NCBI RefSeq assembly: GCF_014644455.1
Contig: NZ_BMKS01000002.1
Location: 473,450-537,449, forward strand
DNA from: Caldovatus sediminis
GTDB lineage: Bacteria > Pseudomonadota > Alphaproteobacteria > Acetobacterales > Acetobacteraceae
Direction: 5' to 3'
DNA length: 64,000 bases
Both the position numbers and the translations under genes were made by a program. Under the pieces are notes generated by a model. That model ran no database searches. It saw nothing but the letters and a program-made list of their open reading frames with translations, and had not been told where the DNA came from. Of this stretch, positions 17,034 to 25,700 are shown piece after piece; positions within the stretch are counted from its first letter, which is position 1, and each line of letters begins with the position of its first letter.

Positions 17034-17813
17034 ATGACCGACCTGACCCCGCGCCAGCGGCAACTCAAGGAGGAGTTCACCAGGGCGCGCGGCTACTGGA
17101 GCGACATCTGGAACGACATCCTCGCCCTCGATCCGGAGTTCTTCGCGGCGTACCTGGAATTCTCGTCGGTACCGTGGCGGCAGGGCAGGCTCGAGCCGAA
17201 GGTGAAGGAGTTCATCTACATCGCGATCGACGCCGCGACGACGCACCTCTACGAGCCCGGAACCCGGATCCACGTCCGCAACGCGCTGCGCCACGGCGCG
17301 ACCCGCGAGGAGATCATGGAGGTGTTCCAGCTCATCTCCGTCCTCGGCATCCACAGCTGCACCCACGGCGTGCCGATCCTCGTCGAGGAGATGCGCGCGG
17401 CGGGGCGCGAGGCGGAGCTGCCGCGCCTCGCCTTCGGGCCGCGCGAGGAGAGGCTCAAGGCGGAGTTCGTCGAGGCCCGCGGCTACTGGAGCGAGCTGTG
17501 GGAGAACGTCCTCGCCCTCTCGCCGGACTTCTTCGAGGCCTATCTCCGCTTCTCCTCGGTGCCCTGGCGGAACGGCCGCCTCGAGCCGAAGGTGAAGGAG
17601 TTCATCTACATCGCGATCGACGCCGCGACGACGCACCTCTACGAGCCCGGCACCCGGATCCACGTCCGCAACGCGCTGCGCCACGGCGCGACCCGCGAGG
17701 AGATCATGGAGGTGTTCGAGCTGGTGAGCGTGCTGGGCATCCACAGCTGCACCCACGGCGTGCCGATCCTCGTCGAGGAGCTGCGCGCGACGGGCGCCGC
17801 GGGCGCGAGCTGA
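17034..17813 (+). CDS. Tandem carboxymuconolactone decarboxylase-like protein (two fused domains)
   Basis: A 259-residue protein made of two ~130-residue CMD-like repeats. Each repeat runs ARGYWS(D/E), then FSSVPWR, LEPKVKEFIYIAIDAATTHL, RNALRHGATREEIMEVF and GIHSCTHGVPILVEE. The HSCTH motif places a Cys and His where CMD/AhpD proteins have their active site. Single CMD proteins of this length normally form trimers or hexamers of one domain; a covalent dimer is less usual. The repeats are almost identical at DNA level over 138 bp (17190-17327 and 17580-17717). ATG 17034 is chosen over the longer frame because GGAGGA lies upstream. It is followed by the Liv-type importer genes. Confidence 0.85.
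   Translation: MTDLTPRQRQLKEEFTRARGYWSDIWNDILALDPEFFAAYLEFSSVPWRQGRLEPKVKEFIYIAIDAATTHLYEPGTRIHVRNALRHGATREEIMEVFQLISVLGIHSCTHGVPILVEEMRAAGREAELPRLAFGPREERLKAEFVEARGYWSELWENVLALSPDFFEAYLRFSSVPWRNGRLEPKVKEFIYIAIDAATTHLYEPGTRIHVRNALRHGATREEIMEVFELVSVLGIHSCTHGVPILVEELRATGAAGAS
17190..17717 (+). repeat. Direct DNA repeat inside the tandem CMD-like gene
   Basis: Bases 17190-17327 recur at 17580-17717, offset 390 bp (exactly 130 codons), with a single difference (A 17261 versus C 17651). The sequence between the copies is only moderately similar to its counterpart. This indicates either recent gene conversion between the domains or a partial recent duplication. Confidence 0.9.
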
Positions 17814-17866
17814 ACGGGCCCGCGCACCGCGCGGGCCGCGACCGAGGGGGAGGAGAGGGAACCATC

Positions 17867-19087
17867 ATGGCAAGGATCGGACGCAGGGGATTCGGCGCGC
17901 TCGCCCTGGCGGGCGCGGCCTCCGGCCTCGCGGCGCCGCGCGTCGCGCGAGGGCAGGCCACGACCATCAAGTTCGGCTTCACCGCGGCCCTGACCGGCCC
18001 GTTCAACGAGTTCGGCGAAGGCATCCGCCGCGGCGCCGAGATCGCGGTGGAGGAGGCCAACAAGGCCGGCGGGGTCAACGGCCGCCGCGTCGAGCTGGCC
18101 GAGGTGCTCGACGACCAGCTGGTGCCGGACCGCGCCGTGCAGAACATGCGCCGCATCCTGGACAACCGCGAGATCGTCGGCCTCATGGCGCCCTCCGGCA
18201 GCGGCCCGACGCTCGCGATCGTGGACATGGTCCAGGCCGACGGGAGGCCGATCATCAACCCGCAGGCGCAGACGCCGACGATCGTGTATCCGAACGGCCC
18301 CGACAGGCCGCCGCGGCCCAACGTCTTCTCGGTCGCCATCAGCAACACGGTGGAATCGGAGAAGCTCGCGGCCGCCCTCGCCGGCTTCCGCAACATCGGC
18401 ATCCTGCACGAGAGCACCGGCTACGGCGTCACCGGCGCCCAGCTCGTCCGCGCCGAGATCCAGGCGAAGCGCCGGGATGCGCGGATCACCGTGGAGTCCT
18501 ACAACCAGCGCGCCCAGGACATGACCGCGCAGCTCGTGCGCGTGCAGCGCGCGGGGGCGGAGGCGCTGCTGGTCATCGGCCTCGGCGCCGACTTCGCGGT
18601 GATCCGGCGGACGATGAGCCGGCTGAACATGAACCCGGCGCTGTTCGGCACCGCCGGCGCGGTCACGGTGCCCTACATCGAGGGCGCCGGAGACCTCGTC
18701 GTCGGGACGCGCGCGGCGAGCCACGCCTCGCTGGGGCGGCGGCCGATGGCGGCCTCCGCGCAGCGCTTCGTGGATCTCTACCGCGCCAAGTACGGCACCG
18801 ATCGGTGGTACGGGCCGGACCCGGCGAACCCGCTGATCTCGCTCGCCGCGACCGTCGGCTCGGGCTACGACTGCATCAACCTGCTGATCGACGCGATCCG
18901 GCGCGCCGGCTCGACGGAGCCCGCCGCGATCATCGGCGCGCTCGAGGCGACCCGCGACTTCCCCGGGGTCACCTCCGCCGCGATCTCCTTCACCCCGCAG
19001 GAGCACACGTCGCTCAAGGTCGGCGACCTCGGCATGTACGAGATGGTCAAGCGCGACGGCCGCGTGGTGCTCGAGCTGCGCGACTAG
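17867..19087 (+). CDS. ABC transporter substrate-binding protein (branched-chain amino acid/aromatic type, LivK-like)
   Basis: A 406-residue periplasmic binding protein. Residues 1-30 look like a Tat signal (GRRGFGALALAGA) with cleavage near ARG|QA. The mature start is IKFGFTAALTGPFNEFGEGIRRGAE, the standard type I fold opening, with GGVNGRRVEL near 57-66 and a VNPQ-type ligand loop (IINPQAQTP). GGGGGAGGAGAGGG upstream is a strong ribosome binding site. This family binds branched-chain amino acids but in soil bacteria often aromatic acids, amides or urea. It lies 53 bp after the CMD-like gene, which argues for import of that pathway's substrate. Confidence 0.92.
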   Translation: MARIGRRGFGALALAGAASGLAAPRVARGQATTIKFGFTAALTGPFNEFGEGIRRGAEIAVEEANKAGGVNGRRVELAEVLDDQLVPDRAVQNMRRILDNREIVGLMAPSGSGPTLAIVDMVQADGRPIINPQAQTPTIVYPNGPDRPPRPNVFSVAISNTVESEKLAAALAGFRNIGILHESTGYGVTGAQLVRAEIQAKRRDARITVESYNQRAQDMTAQLVRVQRAGAEALLVIGLGADFAVIRRTMSRLNMNPALFGTAGAVTVPYIEGAGDLVVGTRAASHASLGRRPMAASAQRFVDLYRAKYGTDRWYGPDPANPLISLAATVGSGYDCINLLIDAIRRAGSTEPAAIIGALEATRDFPGVTSAAISFTPQEHTSLKVGDLGMYEMVKRDGRVVLELRD

Positions 19088-19184
19088 CGCCCCCGCCCCG
19101 GGTGCCGCCGGCCCCGCGCAGCGGCCGGCGGCGGCCCCGCTTCCGCCGCCTCCTTCGCCGAGAGCCCGCGACCGATCCTCCTCG

Positions 19185-20075
19185 ATGGACGACTTCTTCT
19201 TCTCCCTCGTGCTCGCCGGAATCAGCGTCGGTTCCGTCTACGCGCTGATCGCGCTCGGGCTGAACCTGACCTTCTGGACGACGCGCACGCTGAACTTCGG
19301 CCAGGGCTCGCTGATGATGCTCTGCGCCGTCCTGACGGTGTTCCTGTCGAGCCAGGGGCTGGCGATGATGCTGGCCGTCATCGGCTCGCTGCTCGTCGTC
19401 GCGGCGCTCGGCATGTTCGTCGAGCGGTTCGCGATCCGGCCGGCCCTCGCGGCGGGGGGGGGCAGCATGGGCTGGGTCGTCTCCACCCTCGGGTTCGGCA
19501 TCGTGCTGCAGGGGGTGGCGGCGAAGTATTTCGGCTCCCAGGCCATGGCCTTCCCGGAGGTGCTGTTCACCGCGCAGGACTACGTCACCGTCTTCGGCCA
19601 GCACGTCTCGCTGCAGTACCTCGTCGTGCTGGCCCTGTCGGTTTCGTTGATCCTGCTGCTCGAGCTGTTCGTGCGGAAGACGGTGTGGGGGCAGGCGGTC
19701 CACGCCGTGTCGCACGACCCCGAGCTCGCGCTGGTGCAGGGCATACCGGTGCGGCTGATCGTGCTCGGCTCCTTCATCGCCTCCAGCCTGCTGGCGGGGG
19801 TGGCGGGCATCCTGAGCGCGCAGATCGGCGGCACCGTCGACCCGGCCTTCGGGTTCGACCTGGTGCTGCTCGGCTTCGTCGCCGGCGTGCTGGGCGGCAT
19901 GGGCACCTCGCTCGGCGCGCTCGCGGGCGGCCTCGCGGTCGGCCTGATCAGCAAGCTGGTCGGCGGCTACATCTCCACCGCGGCGGAGCACGCCATCGCC
20001 TTCGCCCTCCTCATGGCCATGCTCGCGCTCAGGCCGCAGGGCCTGCTCGGCCGGCCGGAGGTCAGCAAGGCATGA
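19185..20075 (+). CDS. ABC transporter permease, LivH-like
   Basis: A 296-residue membrane protein with about eight hydrophobic segments. It shows the LivH signature LALIALGLNLTFWTTRTLNFGQGSL-type N-terminus (here split by the window of residues 18-45), and ending ALRPQGLLGRPEVSKA. The EAA-like coupling loop contains SHDPELALVQGIPVRLIVLGSF. Its stop overlaps the next start by 4 bp (ATGA), so LivH and the fused LivM-LivG are made together. Confidence 0.92.
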   Translation: MDDFFFSLVLAGISVGSVYALIALGLNLTFWTTRTLNFGQGSLMMLCAVLTVFLSSQGLAMMLAVIGSLLVVAALGMFVERFAIRPALAAGGGSMGWVVSTLGFGIVLQGVAAKYFGSQAMAFPEVLFTAQDYVTVFGQHVSLQYLVVLALSVSLILLLELFVRKTVWGQAVHAVSHDPELALVQGIPVRLIVLGSFIASSLLAGVAGILSAQIGGTVDPAFGFDLVLLGFVAGVLGGMGTSLGALAGGLAVGLISKLVGGYISTAAEHAIAFALLMAMLALRPQGLLGRPEVSKA

Positions 20076-21889
20076 GCGGCCGCCGCCTGCGCGGCGCGCT
20101 CAGCCGGCTGGTCGCGCATCCCGCCTTCTTCCTGGCCCTGGTGGCCACGCTCCTGGTGGGCTGCCGCTGGTTGAGCGGCGGCACGGTGCAGATCCTGACC
20201 TTCGTGCTGATCGCCGTCATCTTCGCCCAGAGCATCAATCTGCTGACCGGGCTGGCGGGGCAGATCTCGCTCGGCCATGCCGGCTTCTTCGGCATCGGCG
20301 CGTACTGCTCCGGCATCCTGGCCAAGGCGCACGGCGTGGACGTCGCCCTCTCCGTTCCCGCCGCTGCGCTGCTCGCGGCCGTCGCGGGCTGGCTGCTCTC
20401 CTTCCCGGCGGGCCGGGTGCGCGACGTCTACCTCGCGATGATGACGCTCGGCTTCGGGATGATCTTCTACGAGATCGTGCGCGAGTGGAACGACGTCACC
20501 GGCGGCACCATGGGCTTCCCGGGCGTCCCCTCCGCCGCGCTGCGCACCCTCTCCATCCTCGGCCTGCCGGTCGACGGCGTCACCTACTTCCAGATCGTCC
20601 TGCTGGTCACGGCGCTCGTGCTGGTGCTGATGCGCAACCTGACGCAGAGCCGGATCGGCCGGGCCCTCTTCGCCATCCACGTCAGCGAGGTCGCGGCCGG
20701 CAGCATCGGCATCCCGGCCGGCGCCACGAAGCAGCTCGCCTACACGCTGAGCGGCGCGCTCGCGGGCCTCGCCGGGGCGCTCTACGCCCATCTCGTCGGC
20801 TATCTCGGGCCGGAGAGCTTCGCCCTCCCGCGCTCCATCGAGGTGCTGGTGATCTCGATCGTCGGCGGCCTCGGCTCCATCGCCGGCCAGGTGCTCAGCG
20901 CCACGCTGTTCACATTCCTGCCCGAGCGGTTGCAGGTCTTCGCCGAGTACCAGTTCATCGCCTACGGCATCATCCTCACCTTCTCGCTGGTCGTGCTGCC
21001 GAAGGGCATCGCGGGCCTGCTGCTCGAGCCGCCGCGCTTCATCAAGCCGCGCGCGCTGAAGCGGACCGCGGTGTTCGGACCCGACCCCTCGGTCCTGCAG
21101 CGCGAGGCCGGCGGCGGCAGCCTGGAGGTCGAGGCCGTGACCATGCGCTTCGGCGGCCTCGTCGCGCTGGACGAGGTCTCGCTGCGGGTCGAGCCAGGTC
21201 GGATCACGGCGCTGGTCGGGCCCAACGGCTCCGGCAAGAGCACGCTGGTCAACGTGGTCTGCGGCCTCTACCGGCCGAGCGCGGGGCGCATCGCCTTCGA
21301 GGGGCGGGACGTCACGGGCCTGTCCGACCACCGGATCGCCCTCGCGCGGATCGTGCGCACCTTCCAGGACCCGCGGCTGGTGCCGCACTTCACGGTGCGG
21401 GAGAACCTCCTGCTCGGAGCGCACCGGCTGCTCCGCCACTCCGGCGTCGCCGCTGCCCTCGCGCTGCCCTCCGCGCTGGAGGAGGAGGCGCGCCAGCTCG
21501 CCGCCGTCGAGGCGGTGCTCGCACTGACCGACCTGACCGCGGTCGCCGACCGGACCGTCAGCACCCTGCCCTACGGCACCCGCCGCATGGCGGAGGTCGG
21601 GCGCGCGCTGCTCGCCCAGCCGCGCGCGATCCTGCTCGACGAGCCGGCGGCCGGCTTGTCGGAGGCGGAGATGGAACGCCTCGCGCAGGTGATCCGCGAC
21701 ATGAAGGCGATGGGGCTCGCGATCCTGCTGATCGACCATCACATGGACTTCCTCGCCGAGCTCGTGGACGACGTCGTGGTGCTCGACAGCGGGCGGGTGA
21801 TCTACCGCGGCGACATCTCGGGCATGCGACGCGACCCCGGGGTCATCGCGGCCTACCTCGGCGACGAGGCGGTGCACGCCCATGCTTGA
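20072..21889 (+). CDS. Fused ABC permease and ATPase (LivM-LivG fusion)
   Basis: A 605-residue protein. Residues 1-320 are a LivM-type permease (SINLLTGLAGQISLGHAGFF around 54-73 and a GPESFALPRSIEVLVISIVGG segment). Residues 350-605 are a LivG-type ATPase with Walker A GPNGSGKST (383-391), Q-loop in RTFQDPRLVPHFTV and Walker B AILLDEPAAGLSEAE. The signature motif is the LivG-like LPYGTRRMAEV. A linker of about 30 residues joins them. Fusions of this type occur in some proteobacterial importers. The ORF overlaps livH by 4 bp and livF by 8 bp. Confidence 0.92.
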   Translation: MSGRRLRGALSRLVAHPAFFLALVATLLVGCRWLSGGTVQILTFVLIAVIFAQSINLLTGLAGQISLGHAGFFGIGAYCSGILAKAHGVDVALSVPAAALLAAVAGWLLSFPAGRVRDVYLAMMTLGFGMIFYEIVREWNDVTGGTMGFPGVPSAALRTLSILGLPVDGVTYFQIVLLVTALVLVLMRNLTQSRIGRALFAIHVSEVAAGSIGIPAGATKQLAYTLSGALAGLAGALYAHLVGYLGPESFALPRSIEVLVISIVGGLGSIAGQVLSATLFTFLPERLQVFAEYQFIAYGIILTFSLVVLPKGIAGLLLEPPRFIKPRALKRTAVFGPDPSVLQREAGGGSLEVEAVTMRFGGLVALDEVSLRVEPGRITALVGPNGSGKSTLVNVVCGLYRPSAGRIAFEGRDVTGLSDHRIALARIVRTFQDPRLVPHFTVRENLLLGAHRLLRHSGVAAALALPSALEEEARQLAAVEAVLALTDLTAVADRTVSTLPYGTRRMAEVGRALLAQPRAILLDEPAAGLSEAEMERLAQVIRDMKAMGLAILLIDHHMDFLAELVDDVVVLDSGRVIYRGDISGMRRDPGVIAAYLGDEAVHAHA

Positions 21890-22592
21890 GGTGCAGGACC
21901 TCCGCGTCGCCTACGGCGCCGTGCAGGCGCTGCAGGGCGTCACGCTCGGCGCGACGGCGGGCCGCATCACCGCCGTGCTCGGCGCGAACGGCGCGGGAAA
22001 GTCCTCGCTGCTGCGCGCGATCTCCGGGATCGCTCCCGTGGCCGGGGGACGGATCCTGCTCGACGGCAGGGACATCACCGCGCTGCCGGCCCCGGCGCGG
22101 GCGCGGCTCGGCCTGGCGCACGCGATGGAGGGGCGCCGGCTGTTCCGGCAGCTCAGCGTCGAGGAGAACCTGAGGCTCGCCTGGAATTTCGGGTCCCGCA
22201 ACGTTCCGCTCGACCAGGCCATGGCCGAGGTCCAGCAGCGTTTCCCGATCCTCGGCGAGAGGGCGCGCACGCCGGCGGGGCTGCTGAGCGGCGGCCAGCA
22301 GCAGATGCTGATCCTGTCCTGCGCGACGATCCGCGGCCCGCGCTACCTCCTCCTCGACGAGCCGTCGCTCGGCCTGGCGCCGATCATCGTGCGGCAGATC
22401 TACGCGTTCATAACGGACTACACCCGCCACTCGCGGACGACCGTGGTGATCGCCGAGCAGATGGCGACGCTCGCGCTCAAGGTCTCGGATCGGGCCTACG
22501 TGCTCCGGCGCGGACGCCTGGTGCTGGAGGGCAGCAGCGCGGACCTGCTCGCGGGCGGTCCCGAGGGCACGCTCGTGGCCAACTATCTCTGA
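21882..22592 (+). CDS. ABC transporter ATPase, LivF-like
   Basis: A 236-residue ATPase. Walker A is GANGAGKSS (near 37-45), the signature is LLSGGQQQML, Walker B is YLLLDEPSLGLAP, and the H-loop region is replaced by VIAEQMATLALKV, as usual in LivF. It pairs with the LivG half of the fused protein to form the two ATPase sites. The start overlaps the preceding gene by 8 bp. It ends the importer operon. Confidence 0.93.
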   Translation: MLEVQDLRVAYGAVQALQGVTLGATAGRITAVLGANGAGKSSLLRAISGIAPVAGGRILLDGRDITALPAPARARLGLAHAMEGRRLFRQLSVEENLRLAWNFGSRNVPLDQAMAEVQQRFPILGERARTPAGLLSGGQQQMLILSCATIRGPRYLLLDEPSLGLAPIIVRQIYAFITDYTRHSRTTVVIAEQMATLALKVSDRAYVLRRGRLVLEGSSADLLAGGPEGTLVANYL

Positions 22593-22610
22593 TCTGATGG
22601 GATCTGATGG
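22591..22610 (+). repeat. Ten-base tandem repeat just after livF
   Basis: GATCTGATGG occurs twice in tandem, beginning within the livF stop codon. It looks like simple slippage; no function is suggested. Confidence 0.5.
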
Positions 22611-23369
22611 GACCCGTGCGCGGGTGCGTTGGGCGCGCGCTGTTGCGGCGGATCGGGCGGGAGGACCTCGTCGCGCGGCCGGAGCCGAGGGCGGCCTCGT
22701 CGCCGGCTCGCCGCTGGCGGAATTCGCCGCGCCGCGCGGCCGGGTCGAGACTGGCCGTGCCCTCGCTGCCGTCACGGCCGCGGCGAACCTCGCATCGCCG
22801 GAGCGCACGGCCTCCGGCGCATTCGCACGGGTCATCGGACCGGATCGCGGGCGGCTGGAAAAGCCGCGCGTGACTTCTTCGCGAACGCCGGGCGAGGCCC
22901 GTCGCGCGCGCAGCCGCGCGGAAACTGTCCCGGCCGCCCGCGGATGCGCTCCGTGCCTCCGAAGGCCGAGGCGCAGCGGGATCTGCGGGCGGCGCCTCGC
23001 GCGAGCGGTCGCCGGCACAGCGGAGGGCGCCGATCAGCCCCCTGCTCGCCTCTCCGCCGGAGCGGGGGATCGTTCCGCCATCGCGTCGGCCCGCCGTCGT
23101 GGCGGGCCATGGCCCCGGCCGCATCGCCCCCGTCCCGCGGCACTGCCGGCCCCGTCCACCGGGGCCGGGCGAGCGGTGCCGCGGTGCGCGACGCCGAGCC
23201 GTCGCGGTCCCCCCAGCAGCGGCCGGCGCGGGCACGGGCTCCGGCGGCCCCGTCCTACCCTCCGCGGCCGGGGCCGCGACCTCACGACCGGTTGACAAGG
23301 CCGCGGCCGGGGCGGCAAACGGCCGCGCCTTTCCCTCCGCAACCTCCAGCCCGCAGGACCCGCCCGCGC
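22593..23369. other. Gene-free stretch between livF and fabD
   Basis: About 780 bp. Apparent frames here are Arg/Ala/Pro-rich without family resemblance, on both strands, and none has a good ribosome binding site. It separates the accessory locus from the housekeeping fab cluster and should carry the fabD promoter; I could not identify it in this GC-rich sequence. Confidence 0.45.
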
Positions 23370-24329
23370 ATGGCGCTCGCCTTCCTCTTTCCCGGCCAGG
23401 GCAGCCAGGCCCCCGGCATGGGCCGGGACCTCGCCGCCGCCTTCCCCGCCGCGCGCGAGGTGTTCGAGGAGGTGGACGAGGCGCTGAAGCAGCGCCTGAC
23501 CCGCCTGATGTTCGAGGGGCCGGCCGAGGAGCTGACCCTCACCGCCAACGCCCAGCCGGCGCTGATGGCCGTCTCCGTCGCGGTCCTGCGCGTGCTCGAG
23601 CGCGAGGGCGGCCTCGACCTCGGCGCCCGCGTCGCGCTGGTCGCGGGCCACTCGCTCGGCGAGTACAGCGCCCTGACCGCGGCGCGCGCCTTCGCGCTGG
23701 CCGACGCGGCGCGGCTGCTGCGGCTGCGCGGCGAGGCGATGCAGAAGGCGACGCCGCCCGGCACCGGCGCCATGGCGGCGCTGCTCGGCGCGGAGCTCGA
23801 CCAGGCGCGCGCCGTCTGCGAGCGGGCGGCGGCGGACCCGGAGACGGGCGAGCGCGAGGTCGTCGAGGTCGCCAACGACAACGGCGGCGGCCAGGTCGTG
23901 GTCTCCGGCCACAAGGCCGCGGTCGAGCGCGCGGTCGAGATCGCCAGGGCGGAGGGCATCCGCCGCGCCATGCTGCTGCCGGTCTCCGCGCCCTTCCATT
24001 GCGCGCTGATGGCCCCGGCGGCGGAGGCGATGGCCGAGGCGCTGGAGCGGGTCGCGATCCGTGCGCCGGCGGTTCCCGTGGTCGCCAACGTCACCGCGGC
24101 CAAGGCGACCGACCCGGCGGAGATCAAGGACCTGCTGGTCCGCCAGGTCACCGGCACGGTGCGCTGGCGCGAATGCGTCCAGGCGATGGCGGCGATGGGC
24201 TGCGACCGCTTCGTCGAGCTCGGCGCCGGCAAGGTGCTCACCGGCCTGATGAAGCGCCTCGCGCCGGAGGCGGCGGCCTCCGCGGTCGGCTCGCCGGCCG
24301 AGGTCGAGGCCTTCCTGAAGTCGCTCTGA
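23370..24329 (+). CDS. fabD: Malonyl-CoA:ACP transacylase
   Basis: A 319-residue protein starting MALAFLFPGQGSQAPGMG, the family N-terminus. Ser95 in VAGHSLGEYS is the acyl-carrying nucleophile, His210 in VSAPFHCALM completes the dyad, and RAPAVPVVANVTA is the conserved late motif. It loads malonyl groups from CoA onto ACP to start each fatty-acid elongation. It is first of the fabD-fabG-acpP-fabF-mltG set. Upstream frame extension has no support, so the FPGQGSQ start is used. Confidence 0.97.
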   Translation: MALAFLFPGQGSQAPGMGRDLAAAFPAAREVFEEVDEALKQRLTRLMFEGPAEELTLTANAQPALMAVSVAVLRVLEREGGLDLGARVALVAGHSLGEYSALTAARAFALADAARLLRLRGEAMQKATPPGTGAMAALLGAELDQARAVCERAAADPETGEREVVEVANDNGGGQVVVSGHKAAVERAVEIARAEGIRRAMLLPVSAPFHCALMAPAAEAMAEALERVAIRAPAVPVVANVTAAKATDPAEIKDLLVRQVTGTVRWRECVQAMAAMGCDRFVELGAGKVLTGLMKRLAPEAAASAVGSPAEVEAFLKSL

Positions 24330-24341
24330 TCCCTGCGCCGC

Positions 24342-24361
24342 CGCCGCCGGGCCCGGCGGCG
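24342..24361. other. Perfect 20-bp GC palindrome between fabD and fabG
   Basis: CGCCGCCGGG and its exact complement CCCGGCGGCG meet with no spacer, in the 54-bp fabD-fabG gap. On RNA it would fold to a strong hairpin. It may attenuate or stabilise the transcript; it lacks a U-run and the fab genes are normally co-transcribed, so full termination is unlikely. Confidence 0.5.
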
Positions 24362-24383
24362 CACCGACCGAGGAGGACCGAGC

Positions 24384-25121
24384 ATGTTCCGTCTTGAGGG
24401 CAAGGTCGCGCTGGTCACCGGCGCCTCGGGGGGCATCGGCGCGGCGATCGCGCGCGCGCTGCACCGCCAGGGCGCGGCGGTCGCGCTCTCCGGCACCCGC
24501 CGCGCCGCGCTGGAGGCGCTGGCCGAGGAACTGGGCGAGGGGGCGCTGATCGCGCCGGCCGACCTTTCCGACCCGGCGGCGCCGGCGGCGCTGGTCGAGC
24601 AGGTGGAGAAGTCGCTCGGCGCGCTCGACATCCTGGTCAACAACGCCGGGCTGACGCGCGACATGCTGGCGCTGCGCATGGGCGACGCCGACTGGCAGGC
24701 GGTGCTGGAGGTGGACCTCAACGCGCCCTTCCGCCTCGCGCGCGCGGCGCTGCGCGGGATGATGAAGAAGCGCTGGGGGCGGGTGGTCTCGATCGCCTCG
24801 ATCGTCGGCGTCACCGGCAATGCGGGCCAGGCGAACTACGCCGCGGCCAAGGCCGGGCTGATCGGCATGAGCAAGTCGCTGGCGCAGGAGGTGGCGAGCC
24901 GCAACATCACGGTCAACGTGGTCGCCCCCGGCTTCGTCAAGACCGCGATGACGGACGCGCTGGGCGAGGCGCAGCGGGCGGCGCTGCTCGCGCGCATCCC
25001 GACGGGGCGGATGGGCGCGCCGGAGGACGTGGCGGCGGCGGTGGTCTACCTCGCCAGCGAGGAGGCGGCCTGGGTGACCGGCCAGACGCTGCACGTGAAC
25101 GGCGGGATGGCGATGGTCTGA
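24384..25121 (+). CDS. fabG: 3-oxoacyl-ACP reductase
   Basis: A 245-residue SDR with VTGASGGIG (11-19), LVNNAGLTRD (84-93), Ser139, Tyr152 and Lys156 (YAAAKAG), and the FabG-type end TGQTLHVNGGMAMV. It reduces 3-oxoacyl-ACP with NADPH in fatty-acid elongation. GAGGAGGAC precedes ATG 24384. The position after fabD and before acpP identifies it among the many SDRs of this window. Confidence 0.96.
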   Translation: MFRLEGKVALVTGASGGIGAAIARALHRQGAAVALSGTRRAALEALAEELGEGALIAPADLSDPAAPAALVEQVEKSLGALDILVNNAGLTRDMLALRMGDADWQAVLEVDLNAPFRLARAALRGMMKKRWGRVVSIASIVGVTGNAGQANYAAAKAGLIGMSKSLAQEVASRNITVNVVAPGFVKTAMTDALGEAQRAALLARIPTGRMGAPEDVAAAVVYLASEEAAWVTGQTLHVNGGMAMV

Positions 25122-25159
25122 ATCGCCGGCGCCCGATGCGGCCGCGCCGGGCGATCGGT

Positions 25160-25700
25160 GCCGCCGCCCCCCGTCGGACGAGGTCCACCCCACGCCGACG
25201 CTGAGGGCGAAGGCAAAGGTGGCGGTGCCCGCGTCCACGCCGGCGACCGCGGTGACGTCGCCGTCGGGCTCGGCTGCCGCGTCGGCGTCGTGGGTGTCGC
25301 CCGACGCGAAGGACCCGCAGAGGCCGAAGGCGACGTCGGCGCCCGCGGTGGCGATCGCGGAGCCATGGTGGTGCTGGTCGCCTCGGCGCCGTCGCCCGTC
25401 GCGACGCCCGAGGCGGTCGTCGCCACGCCCGCGCCCGAGCCGTCCCCGTCCGACGCGCGGCAGAGGCTGGTGATGCCCGTCAGGGCGAGGGAATCGCCGC
25501 CTGCCGTCGCGGTGGCGCCGATCCTGGCAGTGTCGGCGCCGTCGCCGTCCGTCGCCGTGGCCTCGATCGCCAAGGTGGCGAGGCTGGCATCGCCGGGGGC
25601 CAGCGCCTCAGCCTCGAACTCAGCGCGTGCTGCCGTGGCGCCCGCACCCCTTCCTTCCGCTCCGCCCCCTCGGCGCCGCGCGCGGAACGGGCGCGGGGAT
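25160..25700 (-). pseudogene. Remnant of an Ala/Asp/Thr/Gly-rich repetitive protein gene
   Basis: On the minus strand one frame reads SLATLAIEATATDGDGADT, ATATAGGDSLALTGI, and DGDGSGAGVATTASGVATGD with near-total G/C at third positions. Near 25363-25367 it changes frame (one base lost) to HGSAIATAGADVAFGL, EPDGDVTAVAGVDAGTATF and FALSVGVGWTSS with the same codon pattern. The shared A-T-x-G-x-D composition suggests one former low-complexity, probably exported protein. No start codon or intact end can be defined; the upstream part may continue in another frame to about 25800. Antisense and chance explanations remain possible. Confidence 0.4.

Noticed and set aside
22593..23369. Upstream extension of FabD by about 250 residues
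   Set aside because: The frame is open but composition is non-coding, and FabD universally starts a few residues before FPGQGSQ.
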